Of a DNA stretch of 64,000 bases, positions 17,271 through 24,614 are shown piece after piece. This stretch comes from Rhodovastum sp963709085 (GTDB taxonomy: Bacteria > Pseudomonadota > Alphaproteobacteria > Acetobacterales > Acetobacteraceae), in the NCBI GenBank assembly GCA_963709085.1, contig CAVPVB010000007.1, forward strand, positions 1,798,001 to 1,862,000, written 5' to 3'. The first letter of the stretch is position 1; every line of letters begins with the position of its first letter. The notes below the pieces were generated by a model. That model ran no database searches. It worked only from the letters and a program-made list of their open reading frames with translations, and was not told where the DNA came from. The position numbers and the translations under genes are program-made.

Positions 17271-18935
17271 ATGGATTACTTTATGACACATCTCGCCTCG
17301 CCGCTGCTGCGCGTGCTTTCGCTCTGGCGCGGTCGCGCCGTCTGGCTCCTCGCCGGGGCGCTGATAACGGTCGGCGCGCTCGCCGCCGGCATCGCCCTGA
17401 TGGGCCTGTCGGGCGGGCTGGTGGCGGGGCTGGTCACCGGCACCGCGCTGGCGGTGCCGGCGCTGCTGCGCACGCTCGGGCCGGTGCGGGTGGTGCTGCG
17501 CTATCTGGAACGCCTGGTCGCGCACGACGCCACCTTCCGGGCGCTGGCCGATCTGCGCGTGTGGTTCTTCCGCGGGCTCGCCGGCAGCGCCGCCGGGGGG
17601 CTGGGGTTCCGCCGCGCCGGCGATGTGCTGGCGCGGCTGGTGAACGATGTGGAGGCGCTGGACGGGATATACATCCGCATCCTGCTGCCGTTGTCCTGCG
17701 CGGTGCTGCTGGTGGTGGTGCTGCCGGTTCTTCTCCTGCGGCTCGACCCCTGGGTGGCGGCCGGCGTCGGCGTGCTGTTCGGCGTTGCCGCCTTTGCCCT
17801 GCCGGTGCTGGCCGGGCGGGCCGCCGCGGGGGCCGGGCAGCGCCTGTCCACGGCCACCGCGGCGCTGCGCGTGGCGGCGCTGGACGCCATTTCCGGCCTG
17901 CGCGAAGTGCGCGCCTTCGGCGCCGAGGGCCGCATGCTGGCGCTGGTGCAGGCGCGCGAGGGGGCGCTGCTGGACGCGCAGCGCGATGTGTCGGCGCGCG
18001 GCGCGCGGGCCGGGGCGTCCGCTTTCCTGTGCGGGCAGGCCGCCATCCTGCTGGTGCTGGCCGCGGCGGCGCTGCGCTGGGTGCCGGACACGCCGGCGGC
18101 GATCGCCGCCACTTTCCTGGTGGTGGCCGGGTTCGAGGCGGTGAGCGGGCTGACGCTGGCCGGCAGCCAGGCCGGCCATGCCAGCGCCGCCGCCACGCGG
18201 GTGCTGGAGGCGGCCGAGGGCGTGCCGCCGGTGCCCGAGCCGCGCTATCCCGCCACGCTGCCCACCGGCAGCGCGCTGCGCTTCGAGGCCGTGCAGTTCC
18301 GCTGGCAGCCCGACCGGTCGCCGGTGTTCGACGGGCTGACGCTGGATATTCCGGCGGGCACCCGCATTGCCGTGCTCGGCCCCTCCGGTTCGGGCAAATC
18401 GACGCTGGCCGCCCTGGCGCTCAAAGTGGCGGCGCCGCAAGCGGGCCGGGTGCTGCTGGGCGGGGCCGACATCGCCACCCTGTCGGGGGCGGCGGTGCGC
18501 AGCCGCATCGCCTGGCTGAGCCAGGCCACCCACCTGTTCGACGACACTATCCGCAACAACCTGAAGCTGGCCCGCCCGGAGGCCGACGAGGCGGCGCTGT
18601 GGGCGGCACTGGAGGCGGCGCGCATCGCCGATCTGGTGCATACCCTGCCGGACGGGCTGGATGCGTGGGTCGGCGAGGCCGGGGCGAAAGTGTCGGGCGG
18701 GCAGGGGCGGCGGCTGGCGCTGGCCCGCGCGCTGCTCTCCGAGGCCCCGATCCTGATCCTCGACGAGCCCTGCGCCGGGCTGGACGCCGCCACCGAGCAC
18801 GAGTTCATGGCCACGCTGAACGAGGTGGCCGAGGGCCGCACGCTGATTCTCATCGCCCACCGGCTGACCGGGGCGGAGCGGCTGGACCGGATTTTTCGTC
18901 TGTCGGCCGGCCACGCCGTGGCCGCCGCCGGGTGA
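17271..18935 (+). CDS. cydC: CydC-type thiol ABC exporter subunit
   Basis: 555-residue half-transporter: six predicted membrane helices (about 1-290), then an ATPase domain with Walker A GPSGSGKST, Q-loop WLSQATHLFDDTIRNN, signature VSGGQGRRLALARALL, Walker B ILILDEPCAGLDAATE and the switch His in IAHR. The order of motifs and the sequence PVRVVLRYLERLVAHDATFR match CydC, which with CydD exports glutathione/cysteine for cytochrome bd assembly. No cydD or cydAB is adjacent, which is unusual. The start could be ATG 17271 or ATG 17283; a further in-frame GTG at 17244 is less likely. It could be another heterodimeric half-exporter, but CydC is the best fit. Confidence 0.85.
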   Translation: MDYFMTHLASPLLRVLSLWRGRAVWLLAGALITVGALAAGIALMGLSGGLVAGLVTGTALAVPALLRTLGPVRVVLRYLERLVAHDATFRALADLRVWFFRGLAGSAAGGLGFRRAGDVLARLVNDVEALDGIYIRILLPLSCAVLLVVVLPVLLLRLDPWVAAGVGVLFGVAAFALPVLAGRAAAGAGQRLSTATAALRVAALDAISGLREVRAFGAEGRMLALVQAREGALLDAQRDVSARGARAGASAFLCGQAAILLVLAAAALRWVPDTPAAIAATFLVVAGFEAVSGLTLAGSQAGHASAAATRVLEAAEGVPPVPEPRYPATLPTGSALRFEAVQFRWQPDRSPVFDGLTLDIPAGTRIAVLGPSGSGKSTLAALALKVAAPQAGRVLLGGADIATLSGAAVRSRIAWLSQATHLFDDTIRNNLKLARPEADEAALWAALEAARIADLVHTLPDGLDAWVGEAGAKVSGGQGRRLALARALLSEAPILILDEPCAGLDAATEHEFMATLNEVAEGRTLILIAHRLTGAERLDRIFRLSAGHAVAAAG

Positions 18936-18962
18936 GGCCGGCGCAGCCGGGCGGCGGCACCT

Positions 18963-21575
18963 TTATCCCAGCCGCTGCTGGCTCAGCCTTTGCTGCCTCA
19001 ACCGTTGCTGCCAGGTCTCGACGAGCTTGCTGATCTGGCCGCGGTTGAACGGCTTGGAGACGTAGTCGTCCATGCCGGCCGACAGCACCGATTCCCGATC
19101 GCCGTCCATGGCATTGGCGGTCATGGCGATGATCGGCACGGTCGATTTCCGTCCGCCCAGTCCGCGGATGGCGGTGGTCGCAGCAAAGCCGTCCATTCGG
19201 GGCATATGCACGTCCATCAGTACCATATCGTAATCGAACGCCTTGACCTTCTCCACCGCCTCCTCGCCATCGCCGGCGAGGTCGACATGGTGGCCGAGCT
19301 TGGCCAGGAATCCGGCCGCCACCAGCCGGTTGGTGGCTACGTCATCGACCACCAGGAAACGTAAAATTCCCGGCGCGCCGGGGCCGACAGGGTCGGCTGC
19401 CGCCGCGGGCGTGGCCCGGGGAGGCGGCGTCCGCCCGGCCAGTTGCAGCAGGCGGCTGATCAGCATGCTCTGGCGGATCGGCTTGGCCAGGACTTCGTTG
19501 ATGCCGATGGCCGCGGCGTGCGCCCGCAGGTCGGCGGTCGGCATGGCGGCGGCCAGGATCAGCGGCAGCGCGGCCAGGGCGGCATCGGCGCGGATCGCGG
19601 TGGCGATTTCGAATTCAGTGTTGCCGGCCATCTGGTGATCGAGCAGGGCCACGTCGAAAGGCGCCCCGCCGGCGACCGCCTGGCGTGCCAGCGCAAGCCC
19701 CGAGCCGGCCTCGGCGGCGGCCTCGGCCTGGCCCCCTTCCGCCTCGATCTGGCGGCGCAGGATGCCGGCATTGACCGGGTTGTCGTCAACCAGCAGGACG
19801 CGCAGGCCCGCGAGCGTCCGGCCTGCCGCGTCGGCGGGCGGGTTGTCGGCCGCCCGCCGGAGCGGGATTGCGAACCAGAACGTGCTGCCATGCGAAAGCT
19901 GGCTCTCGAACCCGATTTCGCCGTCCATCATTTCGACGATCCGGCGCGAGATCGCCAGGCCCAGACCGGTTCCCCCGTAGCGTCGCGTCATCGACGAATC
20001 GGCCTGGGTGAACATGGTGAACAGATGCGGCTTGGCCTGATCGGGGATGCCGACGCCGCTATCGATGATCTCGAACCGGATGCCATGGCGTCCGTCGGCA
20101 TAGCGCTGGGCCACGGCGGTCACGGCGACGCCGCCCTGTTCGGTGAACTTGATGGCGTTGCCTATCAGGTTCAGCAGCACCTGGCGTATCCGCCCCTCGT
20201 CTCCCATGAAGACGCCCCCCAGTTCGGGGGCCACATAGCTGGAAAGATCGAGATCCTTGCCGGCCAGGCGAGGGGCGAGAATATCGAGCACGCCTTCCAC
20301 CAGCGGGCCGATCTCGAACGCGCGTTCCTCGAAATGGAGGCGGCCGGCCTCCATCTTGGAGACATCCAGGATGTCGTTGATGATCGACAGCAGGGCTTCC
20401 GCCGAGGTCCGGATGGTGTCGGCGGAGTGGCGCTGTTCGTCGTTCAGCCTGGTGTCGAGCAGCAGATAGGTCATGCCGAGGATGCCGTTCATCGGCGTCC
20501 GGATCTCGTGGCTCACGGTGGCGAGGAACTCGGACTTGGCCCGGCTGCCGGCCTCGGCCTGCTCCTTGGCGGCCAGCAGACCGCTCCGGTAGGCGCGCGA
20601 TCGCCTGGCCAGGATCAGCGATATGCCGGCGGCCCAGATGGCGGCGCACAGGCCGGCATAGGCGATCGCGAACACGGTGATCCGCCGCGTCTGCAGCATC
20701 GCCAGGCCATCGAGCGGGGCCAGCACGTAGGCGGCCATGCCTTCGGTCTGCAGCGGCCGGCGCGACAGCACCACCGGGGTCAACGCGGCGCCGGCGCGAT
20801 ACTGGAAGGGTTGTCCGCTGACGCGGACCAGCGGCACCGGGGCGATGTCGGCACGCTTATAGGCCAGTCGCCGTTCCTGGTCGGTGAACGAGAACACGCT
20901 GGCATCCGGAACGGCCTTCAGCAGCCAGTTCGGATCGGCGGCGAGGATGATCACACCGTGCCGGTCGGTGACGAAGGCGCCCTTGGCGGAAACCGTGCGC
21001 TCGATATTGGGGACGTCGACCTTCACCACGGCGGCGCCGAGAAAGCGGCCGTCCCGCTGGATGGGTGTCGAATAGAAAATGCCCGGAATGTTGGTCCGCC
21101 GCCCCATGGCGTATTGCACGCCGGGGACCCCCTGCTGGGCGGCGACGAAATACTCGCGGTCGGCGAAGTGCTCGCCGACCAGAGTAGTGGGATCGGCAAA
21201 GTTGTTGGAGCCGATGCACAGTCCTGTGGAATCAACGATGAAGGCAAGATCGATGTTCAACGTCCTGGCGATGAAGGCAAGATAGTCATTGAGCGCGCCC
21301 ACGTCGCGGTGCGTCGCTGACAGCGTCGCCGTCACCAGCGGCTCGTGGGCCATGACGACCGGGACGGAACGGATATAGGCGAGCGACCGCTCGAAATCGC
21401 TGACGAAGCCGCCCAGCCGCAGGTCCACCTCCTGCAAGGTGCGGGTCACTTCGGATTTCGTCTCGTACTCCTGCCACAGGCCGGTCACCCACCAGGTGGC
21501 GCCGGCGAGGAGCACCAGGCTCACCAATGCCGCCGCACTGATTTCCCGGATCGGTGCCCAGGTCGTGCTCTTCAT
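18963..21575 (-). CDS. hybrid sensor histidine kinase with two receiver domains
   Basis: 870-residue inner-membrane kinase. Order: TM helix (about 12-34), a periplasmic Cache-like sensor (about 40-295) containing FVTDRHGVIILAADPNWLL, a second TM helix (about 300-322), then HisKA with the phosphorylated His356 in ATVSHEIRTPMNG. The HATPase_c domain shows the N box (NLIGNAIKF), DSGVGIP and GGTGLGLAIS. The first receiver (VLLVDDNPVN, LLDHQMAG) and second receiver (FLVVDDVATN, LMDVHMPRMDG, SKPF) both keep the phospho-acceptor Asp. The C-terminus repeats QQRL. No Hpt domain or separate regulator is adjacent. The signal is unknown; the sensor type suggests a small extracellular ligand. Confidence 0.93.
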   Translation of the reverse strand: MKSTTWAPIREISAAALVSLVLLAGATWWVTGLWQEYETKSEVTRTLQEVDLRLGGFVSDFERSLAYIRSVPVVMAHEPLVTATLSATHRDVGALNDYLAFIARTLNIDLAFIVDSTGLCIGSNNFADPTTLVGEHFADREYFVAAQQGVPGVQYAMGRRTNIPGIFYSTPIQRDGRFLGAAVVKVDVPNIERTVSAKGAFVTDRHGVIILAADPNWLLKAVPDASVFSFTDQERRLAYKRADIAPVPLVRVSGQPFQYRAGAALTPVVLSRRPLQTEGMAAYVLAPLDGLAMLQTRRITVFAIAYAGLCAAIWAAGISLILARRSRAYRSGLLAAKEQAEAGSRAKSEFLATVSHEIRTPMNGILGMTYLLLDTRLNDEQRHSADTIRTSAEALLSIINDILDVSKMEAGRLHFEERAFEIGPLVEGVLDILAPRLAGKDLDLSSYVAPELGGVFMGDEGRIRQVLLNLIGNAIKFTEQGGVAVTAVAQRYADGRHGIRFEIIDSGVGIPDQAKPHLFTMFTQADSSMTRRYGGTGLGLAISRRIVEMMDGEIGFESQLSHGSTFWFAIPLRRAADNPPADAAGRTLAGLRVLLVDDNPVNAGILRRQIEAEGGQAEAAAEAGSGLALARQAVAGGAPFDVALLDHQMAGNTEFEIATAIRADAALAALPLILAAAMPTADLRAHAAAIGINEVLAKPIRQSMLISRLLQLAGRTPPPRATPAAAADPVGPGAPGILRFLVVDDVATNRLVAAGFLAKLGHHVDLAGDGEEAVEKVKAFDYDMVLMDVHMPRMDGFAATTAIRGLGGRKSTVPIIAMTANAMDGDRESVLSAGMDDYVSKPFNRGQISKLVETWQQRLRQQRLSQQRLG

Positions 21576-21660
21576 GGGCTTGTGGCTCTATGAGCCGGCC
21601 GCCGGCCGCACCCGCCTGGCCCGCACCGGCGTCAAGCTGACGCTCCCCGGACGTTCACAG

Positions 21661-21735
21661 CCGGCCAGGGCACAGCCGGCCAGGGCACGGCACGCCAGGG
21701 AAGCGCACACCAGGGAAGCGCACGGAAAGGCAGGG
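21661..21735. repeat. 15-bp tandem repeat array
   Basis: Five consecutive 15-base units: CCGGCCAGGGCACAG, CCGGCCAGGGCACGG, CACGCCAGGGAAGCG, CACACCAGGGAAGCG, CACGGAAAGGCAGGG. The shared core is GCCAGGG. It has the same period as the array at 6199 but an unrelated sequence, and it is noncoding. Confidence 0.8.
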
Positions 21736-21908
21736 GGCGTGAAACACGCAATTCCTCTGGCTGCGGGTCGATCTGTATCTCGTACATCCGGCGGCAGGAA
21801 AAAGGAAGCACGGCCGGCGGTTCAGGACGGCGCAGGGCGATCCGGTCCGCCGGCCGAGGGCTGATCCGGCCCGGTTTCGCCGCGGTCCGGAGTGTGCTTT
21901 CCAAGTCT

Positions 21909-21922
21909 TTGATTTAGATCAA
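21909..21922 (+). promoter_or_regulatory. perfect FNR/FixK-type binding site
   Basis: TTGAT-TTAG-ATCAA matches the FNR/FixK/FnrL consensus TTGAT-N4-ATCAA at all ten positions. It lies in AT-richer DNA 139 bases before the GTG start of the EF-G-like gene and 334 bases before the kinase start on the other strand. Spacing favours control of the EF-G-like gene in response to low oxygen, probably as an activator site. Binding is inferred. Confidence 0.65.
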
Positions 21923-22060
21923 AAAGACAATGACCTGCGGAATAAATTTGGGCTCTTGGCGGCCCGGCGCGATGCGGCCCATGATGCCGGCTTCGGCCGG
22001 CGCATGGCTTGGCGTCCGAACGGCCAGGCGGAAGCTCAGGACCGGCCCAGGAGGTCCCTC

Positions 22061-24022
22061 GTGCCACACACACCGTCCGGTCCCCGCACCGTCGCCCTCG
22101 TCGGCCCCTACGGCAGCGGCAAGTCCACCCTGTTCGACGCGCTGATCGCCGCCGCCGGCGGCCCCGCGCGCCGCGGCGCCGCCCCGCGCGGCAGCACCCG
22201 CATCGCCCATTGCAGCTATCTCGGCGAGCCCTGGGCGCTGATCGACTGTCCCGGCTCGGTGGAGCTGGCGCACGAGGCCGAGGCCGCGCTGGCGGTGGCC
22301 GATATCGCCGTGGTGGTCTGCGACCCCGACCCGGTGCGCGCCCCCACCGTGGCCCCGCTGCTGCGCCGGCTGGAGGAACTGGGCCTGCCGGCGATGGTGT
22401 TCGCCAACCGTGTCGATACGTTTTCCGGCCGGCTGCGCGACACGCTGGCCGCCCTGCAGGGGCTGACCAGTCGCCCGCTGGTGCTGCGCGAGGTGCCGAT
22501 CCGCGAGGGCGAGGCGATCACCGGCTATGTCGATGTGGTCAGCGAGCGTGCCTATCTCTTCCGGCGCGGCACCGCTTCCGAGCTGATCCAGCTGCCCGAC
22601 AGCGTGGTCGAGCAGGAGCGGGAGGCGCGGGCGGCGCTGGTCGAGGTGCTGGCCGACCATGACGACGCGCTGCTGGAAAAAGTGGTCGAGGACATCAAGC
22701 CGACCCCCGACGAAGTGTTCGAGCGCCTGCGGGCCGAGGAATCGCTGGCCCACGTGACCGAGGTGTTCCTGGGCTGCGCCGAACGCGACAATGGCGTGCG
22801 CCGGCTGTGGAAGGCGCTGCGCCACGACGCGCCGACCGCGGCCGATACCGCCGCGCGCCGCGGCGTGGCGGCTGAGGGCGTCCCGCTGGTGCAGGTGTTC
22901 CGCACGCTCAACGCCGGCCATGGCGGCAAGCTCTCCTGGGTGCGGGTGTGGCGCGGGCCGGTGAAGGATGGCGCCACGCTGGACGGCAGCCGCATCGGCG
23001 GCATGTGGCGCGCGACCAACGGCGAGACCACCAAGATCACCGATGCCGTGACCGGCGAGATCGTCGCCCTCGGCCGGCTGGACGGGGTGGCCACCGGCGC
23101 GGTGCTCGGCGAGGCGGGCGATGCCGAATTGCAATTCCCCGCCCCGCCGCAGCCCGTTTATGCGCTCGCCATCACCACCGCCGACCACAAGGACGATGTG
23201 CGGCTGTCCGGTGCGCTGCAGAAGCTGGTGGAGGAGGACCCGGGGCTGTTCCTGCGCCAGGACCCCGACATGGGTGAGACCATCCTGTCCGGCCAGGGCG
23301 AGATGCACCTGAAGGGGGCGATGGAGCGGCTGGCGACCGCGTTCGGCGTCAGGGTGAACGCGCAGCGTCCGCGCATTCCGTTCCGCGAGACCATCCGCCG
23401 GCCGGTGCACCAGCACGGGCGGCTGAAGCGGCAGACCGGCGGGCATGGCCAGTTCGCCGATGTGAAGCTGGACATCGCCCCGCGCGAGCGCGGCGAGGGG
23501 TTTCTGTTCGTTGACAAGATCGTCGGTGGCGCGGTGCCGCGGCAATACATCCCGGCGGTCGGCGAGGCGGCCGAGGAGGCGGCCCGCAAGGGTGCGTTCG
23601 GCTATCCGGTGGTGGATATTTCCGTCACCCTGGTGGATGGCGGCTTCCACACGGTGGACAGTTCCGACATGGCGTTCCGCACCGCCACCCGCATCGCCAT
23701 CCAGGAGGCGATGCCGAAGGCCGACCCGGTGCTGCTGGAGCCGATGCACCATGTGACCGTGACGGTACCCAATCACTATACCGCGACCGCCCAGCGCCTG
23801 CTGACCGGACGGCGCGGCCAGATTCTCGGCTATGCCGAGCGTCCGGGCTGGTCGGGCTGGGACGATGTCGAGGCGCTGGTGCCGGAGGCGGAACTGCACG
23901 ATTTCATCATCGAGCTGCGCAGCCAGACGATGGGGCTGGGCACTTTCCGCCACCATTTCGATCATCTGGCCGAGGCGCATGGCAAGGTGGTGGCCGAGGC
24001 GCAGAAGATGGCGGCGGGCTGA
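22061..24022 (+). CDS. elongation factor G-like GTPase (EF-G2-like paralogue)
   Basis: 653 residues, homologous to EF-G over all domains but with a reduced G domain. P-loop GPYGSGKST (15-23) is intact. Switch I is shortened. The G3 motif reads DCPGS (62-66) instead of DTPGH, losing the catalytic His. G4 reads NRVD (116-119) instead of NKxD. Domains II-V are well conserved (SGQGEMHLKGAMERL, RQTGGHGQFADV, GGAVPRQYIPAV). This fits the EF-G-like group of unknown role rather than the essential translocase. GTG 22061 is chosen because AGGAGG sits seven bases upstream; the open frame extends further up without coding sense. An FNR-type box lies upstream. Role in ribosome rescue or stress is speculation. 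Confidence 0.9.
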   Translation: MPHTPSGPRTVALVGPYGSGKSTLFDALIAAAGGPARRGAAPRGSTRIAHCSYLGEPWALIDCPGSVELAHEAEAALAVADIAVVVCDPDPVRAPTVAPLLRRLEELGLPAMVFANRVDTFSGRLRDTLAALQGLTSRPLVLREVPIREGEAITGYVDVVSERAYLFRRGTASELIQLPDSVVEQEREARAALVEVLADHDDALLEKVVEDIKPTPDEVFERLRAEESLAHVTEVFLGCAERDNGVRRLWKALRHDAPTAADTAARRGVAAEGVPLVQVFRTLNAGHGGKLSWVRVWRGPVKDGATLDGSRIGGMWRATNGETTKITDAVTGEIVALGRLDGVATGAVLGEAGDAELQFPAPPQPVYALAITTADHKDDVRLSGALQKLVEEDPGLFLRQDPDMGETILSGQGEMHLKGAMERLATAFGVRVNAQRPRIPFRETIRRPVHQHGRLKRQTGGHGQFADVKLDIAPRERGEGFLFVDKIVGGAVPRQYIPAVGEAAEEAARKGAFGYPVVDISVTLVDGGFHTVDSSDMAFRTATRIAIQEAMPKADPVLLEPMHHVTVTVPNHYTATAQRLLTGRRGQILGYAERPGWSGWDDVEALVPEAELHDFIIELRSQTMGLGTFRHHFDHLAEAHGKVVAEAQKMAAG

Positions 24023-24035
24023 ATGGACGGGGAAG

Positions 24036-24066
24036 GGACTCCAAAGGCCCAGAGCCTTTGGAGTCC
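24036..24066 (+). terminator. 13-bp hairpin after the EF-G-like gene
   Basis: GGACTCCAAAGGC (24036-24048) pairs perfectly with GCCTTTGGAGTCC (24054-24066) over a CCAGA loop, 14 bases past the stop. There is no T run, but the position supports a terminator or 3'-end stabiliser. Confidence 0.55.
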
Positions 24067-24186
24067 GTCATTGGCGGGGTCCAGGTTCTCTGCAGTGGTC
24101 TTCTTTCGTCCGTTCGCCGCGCCCCGATTGACGCGACCCCGTAGCGAAGGGCACACCAGTACATCATCGCATCGGGAGTTTCGGTC

Positions 24187-24570
24187 ATGCGGCGTCTGAC
24201 GGTCTTTGGTCTGCTATGCGCGCTGGGCGCCTGTGCCGCTCCGCAGCACTCGGCGCAACGCTATCCGGTGTTTTTCCAGGAATGGTCCGCCGCGCTCGAC
24301 GATAGCGCCAAGACCACGGTGGCGCAGGCCGCCAGCTGGGCCAAAGACAACCCCACCGCCGAAGTGCATGTCGTCGGCTACGCCGACCCCGTCGGCTCGC
24401 CGCAGGCCAACCTTGACCTTTCGCGTACCCGTGCTCAGGTGGTGGCGGATGGGCTGGCGGCTGACGGGGTGGCCGCGGATCGCATCCGCATCGATGGCCG
24501 TGGCTCCGTTGACTATGCCATGGATGCCCAGGAATCGCGCCGGGTGACCATTTCGCTCCGTACCCCCTGA
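24187..24570 (+). CDS. OmpA-family lipoprotein
   Basis: 127 residues: lipoprotein signal MRRLTVFGLLCALGAC with Cys16 in the lipobox, then an OmpA-C domain (about 30-125). Family marks are VHVVGYADPVGSPQANLDLS, RTRAQVVADGLAADGV and IDGRGS. The domain binds peptidoglycan noncovalently, so the protein should anchor a membrane to the cell wall, like Pal but much shorter and without the Tol genes nearby. It reads toward recQ, which begins within 50 bases, but no functional link is evident. Confidence 0.9.
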   Translation: MRRLTVFGLLCALGACAAPQHSAQRYPVFFQEWSAALDDSAKTTVAQAASWAKDNPTAEVHVVGYADPVGSPQANLDLSRTRAQVVADGLAADGVAADRIRIDGRGSVDYAMDAQESRRVTISLRTP

Positions 24571-24614
24571 GTGTCTTTATGCTTTCCTGATTGGGCTTTC
24601 GTGACGGGCGCTTC

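Larger units (their letters stand above)
21576..22060. other. divergent intergenic region with tandem repeat and FNR-type box
   Basis: Separates the minus-strand kinase from the plus-strand EF-G-like gene. No credible gene: the short frames here are pentapeptide translations of the tandem repeat. It contains the 15-bp repeat array at 21661-21735 and a perfect FNR/FixK-type box at 21909-21922. Confidence 0.6.

Noticed and set aside
17103..18914. 603-codon minus-strand frame opposite cydC
   Set aside because: Shadow. The ABC transporter motifs are on the plus strand.
21632..21904. 90-codon minus-strand frame with ALPW/AVPW pentads
   Set aside because: The pentads only reflect the 15-bp tandem repeat. 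No start signal, signal peptide or family is evident.
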